DNA of 64,000 nt from Trema orientale (Eukaryota; Streptophyta; Magnoliopsida; Rosales; Cannabaceae). The position numbers and the translations under genes are program-made. Below the pieces are notes generated by a model that worked only from the letters and a program-made list of their open reading frames with translations, made no database searches and was not told where the DNA came from. The stretch's first letter is position 1, and every line of letters starts with the position of its first letter. Below are positions 56,537 through 64,000 of this stretch, in pieces. The stretch lies in assembly GCA_002914845.1 (NCBI GenBank), contig JXTC01000075.1, positions 914,342 to 978,341 on the forward strand, in the 5' to 3' direction.

Positions 56537-57390
56537 CTATAACACTAGTTTGAATCCCTTAAACAAGAAATCATCCCTGCTCAAACCAAGATATAGTATA
56601 GGTGCAATAAGGTATATAGCAGTCAGATGCTAAGATTTTCAGATGATTACTAGCTAGTGAAAACTGGATGGTGAGAACTTGTTACCGAAATATAACCAAT
56701 ATATCAGAATGAGCTCCATTAGCAAATTCAAAAACTCCTCAAAAAAGTAACTTAATTATCTTCTTTAATAGATTATAACTTGATCTACATTAATCAATAG
56801 AATACAATTAATGGAAAAACCTAAAGAAGGGGTGAATTAGTAAGCATTACCTCTTCTGCCCACTTAGTTGCTGCTTCTCCTTCTTTCTCTTATCCCCATT
56901 CTCCCCTGCCTTTTTCCCATTATTGCCCCCATGATCTCCACCAAGTCCAATGAGGCTATTCACATAAACTAATACTTTACAATTTTTAGGACTGCTAGAA
57001 ATCTTCCTCACTTTCTTAGCCCTCTTCCTTGCCAGATCATACACGATAAGTTTCTCACCTTCCTGGTTCAAAAGAACCTGATGGGCATTCTTCAAGTGCG
57101 CAAGAGGCAACACATAATCGAAAATGCCAATCACATATGCCGGTATTACTGAGAATAGCTTACTCCAAAACTCATTAACCCCATATTCCTTCATTGCCCA
57201 GATGTCAACAAGGTCTGCTGTCTGGTCTATGGAGTATTTGGTAACTACACAAAGCCACCCGCCTAGTTCCGTCATTGTCGTTGAATAGTTCCTATACTTG
57301 CTGCTTTTCTCAACGGACTACAACATTTCATGGTATTCCTCTGTTGCAAGATCAAATCCCATAATTAATTTCGAGGTATTGCTATATTGG
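56537..57390 (-). pseudogene. F-box/FBA gene copy 4, 5' part displaced
   Basis: Exon 1 remnant 56851-57390 encodes the last part of FBA plus the Lys-rich tail: NQYSNTSKLIMGFDLATEEYHEM, then (after a stop near 57320) MTELGGWLCVVTKY and GEKLIVYDLARKRAKKV. Exon 2 (56537-56576) is still in phase across a 274-bp GT-AG intron and codes DDFLFKGFKLVL. The gene is cut at 57390/57391 by the LTR of a copia element, at a site equal to QYQYSS of copy 3. The F-box and first half are not in the window. A solo LTR sits in its 3' UTR intron. Confidence 0.88.
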
Positions 57391-57631
57391 TTTTAGGAAA
57401 GAATCACTTCCATTCTACTGTTTTACTGTAAACGTGAACAATACTGTATACATAAATAGTACTATACATGTAAATAGTACCTCAAAAAATAAATGTAGAA
57501 ATAAAGTGAATAAACAAAACACACACAATTTACGTGATTCATCTAATATTGGCTACGTCCACGGAGCTATTACAGATCTTTCACTATAAAAAGAAATTTA
57601 CACAAGTGTTTACAAATATTTACTCACAATC

Positions 57632-58853
57632 CTGATCCCAATTACTCCCAAGAGAAAAATAAACAATGTTTCTAACTTTCAAGAATGAAAATACTCCATT
57701 ATTCTCACTTAATAATGGTGTTATTCACTCTTTTTGGGATGATTTATTAAGCTGAGGAAGAACTTTATTATAGAGCCAAGTTCGTGTGCATTGGCTCTCT
57801 TCTGTGTTCAGCTAGCTGTATACGGTGCCCACCTTTTGTATTGGATTGTGGTGCTTCAAAAAGAAGAAAAAACATTTGTGCGGTGCCTAATATAGACAAA
57901 AGATCATGGGCCACCCTTTTTTTTTTTCTTTTTCTTTCTTTTATTCCACACCTAACGCACCTCATGTGGGGCGCGGTTTGTCTCTAACAAGCTCCTGCTT
58001 GAAAACTTGATTTAAAATATATCTTCATACTCGATCAATACAGTCGCTCATATCATAGCTTATGTCACTATCATTATTTTTACTAATAATCATACTCCAC
58101 CATATGAGTACACCACTTGGAATTTACAAATTTTAAGAATTTTATTTCGGCTCATGTCGAAAAAACCTTACTGATAGTTATGGTGCTGACTCTTATATTT
58201 GGCTTTTCTGGAAGTCCATCAGCTCTCGATATTATTCGCCATATCTGATCCCAATTGTACTCAAGAGAAAAATAAACAATTTTTCTCTAACTTTCAAGAA
58301 CAAAAACACTCCATTATTCTCACTTAATAGTTGGTGTTATTCACTCTTTTTAGGATGATTTATTAATCTGAGGAGGAGCTTTATTTATAAAGCCAAGTTC
58401 GCGTGCATTGGCTCTCTTCCATGTTCTGCCAGCTATATACGGTGCCTACCTTTTGTATTGGATTGCGGTGCTTACAAAGAAAAAAAATCATTTGTGCGGT
58501 GCCTGATATAGCCAAAAGATCATGGGCCATTGTTTTTTTTTTCTTCTTCTTTCTTTTATTCCACACCTAACCCACCTCATGTGGGGCACCGTTTGTCTCC
58601 AATAATCTCACTTGAAGACTTGATTTAAAATACCCGATCAATTCAGTTGCTCATATCATAGCTTACTCGCTATCATTGTCTTTACCGACAATCATACTCT
58701 ATCATATGAGTACACCACTTAGAATTTACAAATTTTAAGAATTTCATTTCTGCTCATGTCGAAAAAACCTTGTTGATATTTATGGTGCTGACACCCACGT
58801 TTGGCTTTTCTAGAAGTCTATCAGCCCTCGATATCATTCACTATATACTTGCA
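57632..58853 (-). repeat. 613-bp tandem duplication at the 3' end of copia 1
   Basis: Copies 57632-58244 and 58245-about 58853 both start CTGATCCCAATT and share AGAGAAAAATAAACAAT, TTGTATTGGATTG and CATATGAGTACACCACTT. Each includes part of the LTR plus the adjoining internal sequence, so the LTR edge is present twice. Confidence 0.9.
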
Positions 58854-59213
58854 TTAATGCCAAACTAATGCCTATGTGTAAACTTGTGAATCCTAAATAT
58901 GCTGCTAATTTACATCCTCTTTCATGGCAATTTCTAGGATCAGCAACATTGCCATGAGAATGTACATTTTCTTCTTATAAAGCATTTTCAATGTCTCCAT
59001 CACAGAAGACAATATTAGTAGCTCCATCAGACTTGGAGCCTTTACCTGAACTCGCTCCACCTTTTGGACAATTTCTTTTTCCATGCCCAGACTGTCCGCA
59101 CATCTAGCATCTTCTTTTCGAAGTTTCTTTTCTTTTTGTTGACTATCAATGCTGAACCTTCAGTTGATGCATTACCTCCACCATCACTTAGCTGTCTTCA
59201 TTCAGAAAAGAGT

Positions 59214-59838
59214 TTACTTGTTACGTCTGAAAAAAATCACATACTCCTTCCCGTACATCGGAATTGGCTTTACATGCTCATAAGAAGATGGAAGAGACAA
59301 GACGAGTCGCAATGCCTTGTCCTCATCATCAATCTTAACTCCAATAGCCTCCAATTCAGAAATGATATCATTTAAGATACTTAGATGATCTAATATTGTT
59401 ATACCTTCACTCATATGTAGTGTATGAAATTGCTCCTTCAAGTACACCTAATTTGAGACTCCTTTCGTCCGATACAGTTCTCCGGAGTTCATTGGCTGTA
59501 GATATTCCAAGCACATTTGCCTAAACATTTTTTGCTAAGTACATCTGTATCGCACTTGCAACTCTATCGTCTAGATCTTCTAAGTCTTCATCTCTAATTT
59601 TGGCTTTTTCAGAAATATCCCTTCTCTTCAATTCCCTATGCAGTTCAGATTGAATCAATAAATTCTTGACTTGAACCTGCCACAAGCCAAAGTTAATGTT
59701 GCCGTCAAATTTCTCTAAATCAGCTCTAATCGGAGTTGAATATTTAGTTCCTAACAATTTTGGACTTCTTTCTTGAGAAACCCGCTCGAAAAAATTCTCA
59801 AAAAAGACTAGAGAGTTCAAATGCTCCCACTTGAACAT
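59214..59838 (-). pseudogene. Copia 1 gag remnant
   Basis: Two open segments (59521-59838 and 59214-59447) show the UBN2-type gag of Ty1/copia elements: a KFDGNINFGLWQVQVKNLL stretch, later an ILNDIISELEAIG helix and LVLSLPSSYEHV. Gag forms the particle in this family. Fossil; broken. Confidence 0.88.
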
Positions 59839-60195
59839 AGCTTTCTTTGGAACATTTCTGACTGTTCGTGCGAATTACCGTGTATTAAAATATGTTGTCA
59901 ACGAACTGGTACCACAGACAAAATTTCATTATTCCCGATTTCACTATTTATGTGAATAGTAACCTTGTTGTAAACTGACAAAAAATTAATTTGTCACCAC
60001 CTTAACTCTGATACCAGTTGTTAGAAAAAAAATCACCTCCACTCCACTGTTTTACCGTATACATAAATAATAATGTATATATGAATAGTACCATATACGT
60101 AAACAATACCTAAGAAATAAATATAGGAATAAAGTGAACAAATAAGAGACACCCAATTTACGTGGTTCACCCATTATTAGCTACGTCTACGGAGC

Positions 60196-61547
60196 TGTTG
60201 ACAAATGTGGCCTTCAATCTTTTCTTATTTTGATAATAACAAACATATGATTTAGTTACTAATTATTGACTTAAGTTTGTAGCTATAAAGTTGAAATAGA
60301 ATCCAAATATCTCAAGAAATCAAGTCTTCAAGAATAAAGCATTATTGGAAAAATCATAGATCTTGAAGATTGACATCAAGAAACAAGACTCAAGATGTGT
60401 CAATAGGTTTTTATCTTACTAATAGTCTTGTACTTGATTTATTACTTTGCACTTAAATTCTCTTTGAAATGGCTCACTCTTTCTTCAAAAGAATTTTCTA
60501 AAGACATTTTTGAACTTAGTCTAAGCCTAAAATAAGTGTACGTTTAATTGTTTGAGAATTTGGTCTCAAGTATTTTTCTAGTCAAAAAAATCTTTTTGTT
60601 GTATTAAATATAATTAGAAAAATGAATTTCAAAAATTCGACCAAAAAGGATCCAAGGAAACCATTTTATAGTTTCTAGACCAAAAATGGTCGACCACTGG
60701 TAGTCGACCACTTTTCTCGGCCATTCGGCCGTTGGAGCTAAAATGTCGCTTTCAGACTCCAACGGCTAGTAAAAATGGTCGACCACTTTTCAAAGTGGTC
60801 GACCACTTTTCTGGCAGACAGCCAGTATTGGTCGAAAACGGCTAGTTTTTGAGGACTGCTTTATATAGAGCCAAGTTTGATGACTTAAAATGAGAGAATA
60901 CGAACCTACATTGATACCCAATCAATTTTTAAGTGAAAAGGCTATCCTTTACTCAACTTTAACTTTCAAATCCTTTTGAGCCATTCCTAGAGCATCATTT
61001 GTGCATTGTTCTCAAATCACCTAAGCTTATCTTGTATTATTTCTTTGAGAGGTGATTCTTTGAGTGAGTGTCTACTTGTATTTTTATAAAATCATTATTG
61101 AGAGGTGAGGTTGGCACCGAAATCATAAACAACCCGGTATAGGTGAGGTTGACACCGGATTCTAAACAATCCGTAGTTAGGCGTAATAGAGCCGGATTCA
61201 AGACTATTGTAAAGGTGTGGGTGTGCCTAAGAAGAAATCACTCCAGTTGTACAAGGGTCGGTCAAGCCCATAATCTTGATCCGATAGTGGAAAGCTCTAA
61301 GCAAGTTGCGGAGGGCCGGGGACGTAGGCAAACCGTCGTGTTTGTCGAACCTCGTAAAAATAGCGTTTGCAATCTCTCTATCCCTATCTCTTTAATTAAT
61401 TTACCTTGAGATTGTGATTGTTTATTTGTTATTTTTACTTGCTCCATTCATTATTTGCTCAATCTTGTTGCTTAATTTAAAAAGTTTGTAAAAACTTTAA
61501 AAACCCAATTCACCCCCCCTCTTGGGTTAGCTATTCTTGGGATAACA
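60196..61547 (+). repeat. 5' LTR of copia 2
   Basis: TG at 60196 and CA at 61546-61547. It holds the palindromic GTGGTCGACCAC-type motif several times around 60690-60800 (GGTCGACCACTTTTC), and the GTGAGGTTGACACCGGATTC-like block twice (about 61100 and 61143). The short open frame 61143-61409 is in the LTR and is not a gene. Confidence 0.85.
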
Positions 61548-61599
61548 ATTGGTATCAGAGCTTGGTGCTCATTTTTCTAAAAACTTAACCGTTTTTGAG

Positions 61600-63270
61600 A
61601 TGGCTAATCCAAACAACTTTTCTTTTCAATATGAGGGGTTGTCACCTTCCAAACCACCTTTCTTTAATGGAAGTGATTTTAACTATTGGAGAAGTCGCAT
61701 GGACACATATCTTAGATCCATAGATTTTGACTTATGGTACATTGTCACAAGAGGTCCATTAAAAATTACTAAGATTGTTAATGGAGTAGAAGTATAAAAA
61801 GATGTTGAGGAATATGATGAAAAAGATAAAATATCTTTTACTAAAAATGGAAAAGCTAGAAACATTCTTATGTGTGGTCTAGATAGGAACATATATAATA
61901 ATGTTGAAAAAGCTAAGGATGCTCATGAATTGTGGAATATGCTTGAAGTGTCATATCAAGGAACTAGTTCCATGAAGGAAACTAGAATTAATATTTTCAC
62001 AAGAAACTATGAGTTATTTAAAATGGAAAAAGATGAATCTATTTCTCAAATGTTTACTAGATTTACTTCCATTATTAACTCTCTTGGTGCTTTAGGAAAA
62101 ACCTTTCCAAATGGTGAATTAGTGAGTAAAATTCTTAAAAGCCTCCCTCGTGCATATAGAAGCAAGGTGGTAGCTATTCAAGAAGCAAAAGACCTTAGCA
62201 AACTTCCTCTTGAAGAACTTATGGGTTCCCTCATGACCCACGAAATTCTTATGAAAGAAACCAATGAAGACGAAGGAGAAGAAAAGAAAAAAAAAGGAAT
62301 TGCTCTTAAAGCCGCCTTAAAAGAAAACAATGAGGAAGAAGAAGAATTTGCGGATAGTGAGCTAGAAGACATCGCCTTACTTACTAAAAGGTACAAGAAG
62401 TACTTAAACTTCAAAAAGAAGAATTTCAAGAAGAACACCAAAAGGAATGACTTCCGAGAGAAGAAAATGAAAGATGATCCCATTACTTGCTTCGAATGAA
62501 AGAAGCCAGGACATATGAAAAACGAATGTCCCTTGAGAAGAAAAATGAAGAAGAAGGCAATGAAGGCCAATTGGGATGATAGTGAAGAAGAAGAGTCCGA
62601 AAGAGAAGAACAAGAAGAAATTGCCAATATGTGTTTCATGGCAATAGAAAATGAGGTAAGCTCTCTTAAACCTAAAAGTGATTTTCATGATGATAGTGAT
62701 ACTAGTAGTGATTTTAGTAATGATAGTGATTGTGATTTATCATATGAAAATTTATTGAGTGATTTCAATGATTTACACAAAAACTATGAAAAACTCATTT
62801 TCAAGAACAATGCTCTTAAAAAGAAAATTCTTAGTTTGTCAAAAATAGTTGAAAAATTTACCAAAAAAAAGGAAGTAAAAATACCTTGTAGTAATTGTGA
62901 TGTTTTGTCAAAAGAAAACACTTCCTTAAATGACAAGATTTTTGACTTAACTAAAATTGTCCACAAATTTACAAATGAAAAGAAAAACTTTGATATGATG
63001 CTTGGTGGACAAAAATGCGTTTTTGACAAAGGAGGTATTAGGTACAAATCTTCTATAAAACAAAAATATCTCAAGAATTATTTTGTGAAAGCTAGTACAA
63101 GTGACACAAAGCATATTTGCACTTATTGCAATAAAGATGGACATACTAGCTTTTCATGCTTTGTAAAGAAAAATACATATTTTGGTGGAAAACTAGCTTG
63201 GGTTCCAAATGAATCTAGAACTAACACTCAAGGACCCAAATTAGTATGGGTACCAAAAATCAAAGTTTGA
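61600..63270 (+). pseudogene. Copia 2 gag region
   Basis: Gag starts near 61600 (MANPNNFSFQYEG). Recognisable parts in order: FNGSDFNYWRSRMDTYL, a UBN2 domain at about 61870-62250 (AKDAHELWNMLEVSYQG, KILKSLPRAYRSKV), a Lys/Glu-rich linker, a CCHC knuckle region near 62490-62540 (KPGHMKNECP), an acidic then coiled-coil stretch (62640-62990), and a second knuckle CTYCNKDGHTSFSCF near 63118. The long coiled-coil gag is typical of SIRE-type elements. Fossil copy. Confidence 0.88.
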
Positions 63271-64000
63271 TTCTTACTTGTAGGTACAAAAGAAGAAGAA
63301 CTTTTGGTTCTTGGATAGTGGTTGCTCTAAACACATGACCGGAGACTACTCCTTGCTCTCATCATTCACAAAAAGAAGTGGAGGACATGTAACATTTGGA
63401 GACAACGCTAAAGGCAAGATTTTGGGTATAGGTAACATTGGTACTACATCTTCACCCATTATAGAAAATGTCTTACTTGTTGATAGTCTTAAACATAATT
63501 TGCTTAGTATAAGTCAACTTTGTGATAAAGGTTATCGGGTTATCTTTGAGCCTTCCAAATGCTTGATTGAGGATACTTGTTCAAAAGAAATCATTTTTGA
63601 AGGTGAAAGAAAAGACAATGTCTATACTATTGATATTGAAAAATATTTTTGTCAAGATAAATATTTTTCGGCTTTAAAAGATGATTCTTGGCTTTGGCAT
63701 AGAAGGCTTGGACATGCTAGCATGAACACTATTTCTAAGCTTTCAAAGAAAAACCTTGTTAATAATTTACCTAGTTTACCTTTTGAAAAAGACAAAGTGT
63801 GTGATGCATGCCAATTTGAAAAACAAATAAAAAGCTCTTTTAAATCCAAAAACATTATTACTACTTCTAGACCCTTGCAACGACTTCACATGGATTTATT
63901 TGGACCATCAAGAGTAGCTAGTCTTGGTGGAAAACATTATGCCTTTGTAATAGTTGATGATTTTTCAAGATTAACTTGGGTTTTATTTATTGCTCATAAA
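63271..64000 (+). pseudogene. Copia 2 protease and integrase start
   Basis: Continues in the polyprotein: the aspartic protease motif LDSGCSKHMTGD near 63305, a long protease/linker part ([19 protein letters not shown]), a GAG-pre-integrase segment WLWHRRLGHASMN near 63690 with CDACQFEKQ, then the integrase core with HMDLFGPSR near 63888 and VIVDDFSRLTWV near 63950. The window ends inside the integrase. Confidence 0.9.

Larger units (their letters stand above)
57391..60195 (-). mobile_element. Copia element 1, inserted in F-box copy 4
   Basis: Minus-strand element. Its 3' LTR is 57391-57989 (begins TGTTAGAGAC on the minus strand). Its 5' LTR, of which only 60019-60195 is present, ends just before a primer binding site (minus-strand TGGTATCAGAG, plus 60006-60016). 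Inside lie gag remnants (59214-59838) and a zinc-knuckle trace near 59070-59105. No pol is seen, so it looks like an internally deleted or non-autonomous copy, and it has several breaks. A 613-bp block is duplicated at its 3' end. The 5' LTR is cut at 60196 by copia element 2. Confidence 0.85.
60196..64000 (+). mobile_element. Copia element 2 (SIRE-like), runs off the window
   Basis: 5' LTR 60196-61547 (1352 bp, TGTTGACAAATG to GGGATAACA), a two-base spacer, then primer binding site TGGTATCAGAGC from 61550. The LTR length, long gag with coiled coil and the gag/protease/integrase order fit the SIRE/Maximus lineage of Ty1/copia. It lies in the 5' LTR of copia 1; the 5 bases before it, GGAGC, should recur after its 3' LTR, outside the window. 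It looks nearly whole in this part, with about two breaks. Confidence 0.9.

Noticed and set aside
855-57390. A functional ubiquitin gene cluster of UPL5 with the F-box genes
   Set aside because: Both are ubiquitin-pathway genes, but they are separated by over 13 kb of transposon-rich DNA with no sign of joint regulation; chance proximity is enough.
62178-62688. Minus-strand open frames of 94 and 153 codons
   Set aside because: Antisense of the Lys/Glu-rich copia 2 gag; the low-complexity Ser/Phe composition is a mirror of the sense strand.

Overview
This window is nuclear DNA of a flowering plant, almost certainly a eudicot: GT-AG introns, an AT-rich gene-poor background, a plant-type HECT E3 ligase (UPL5), FBA-type F-box genes, plant LINE, copia and gypsy elements, and many short inverted-repeat elements. 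A rosid, perhaps Rosales, is a guess from the look of the proteins; the species cannot be read from the sequence. One assembly gap (Ns) lies at 48252-49226.

Layout. (1) 855-7268, minus strand: a complete three-exon UPL5 gene (906 residues after splicing), with a 260-bp tandem triplication in its second intron and a long in-frame uORF ending directly at the start codon. (2) 7269-19700: intergenic DNA with a 5'-truncated L1-type LINE (10753-15193, 15-bp target duplications), small inverted-repeat elements and an unusual palindromic/tandem AAACCAATTTGGTTT-type array (18308-19185). (3) About 19900-57390, minus strand: a tandem array of four F-box/FBA paralogues. Copy 1 (near 21 kb) is a pseudogene without its F-box, copies 2 (30 kb) and 3 (42 kb) are intact, and copy 4 (57 kb) keeps only its 3' part. 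The duplicated unit includes promoter and 3' flank, so the copies can be compared base by base. That comparison shows a second coding exon in all four: 40 bp, always in phase after splicing, ending the protein in DDFL-KGF-LVL. The apparent stop of exon 1 lies in or overlaps the splice donor. A further intron lies in the 3' UTR.

(4) The spacers of the array are filled with transposons, many placed exactly by their target duplications: Mutator-like MITEs and larger TIR elements (9-10 bp duplications), a hAT element (8 bp), two tRNA-derived SINEs, two large solo LTR-like insertions of one family (35252-39715 and 53879-56504), an LTR-bounded insertion holding the gap (48090-49829), and an old copia-like element (45542-52081) that encloses satellite-like CTCGAC repeats. 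(5) 57391-64000: nested copia elements. A minus-strand copia interrupts F-box copy 4, and a second, long-LTR plus-strand copia (SIRE-like) sits in the first one's 5' LTR and runs off the window. The missing half of F-box copy 4 should therefore lie to the right of the window.

Functionally, the host genes here all belong to ubiquitin signalling: one HECT ligase and a local family of SCF substrate receptors. That may be chance; no operon-like logic applies. No bacterial-style system, CRISPR array, tRNA or rRNA gene was found.
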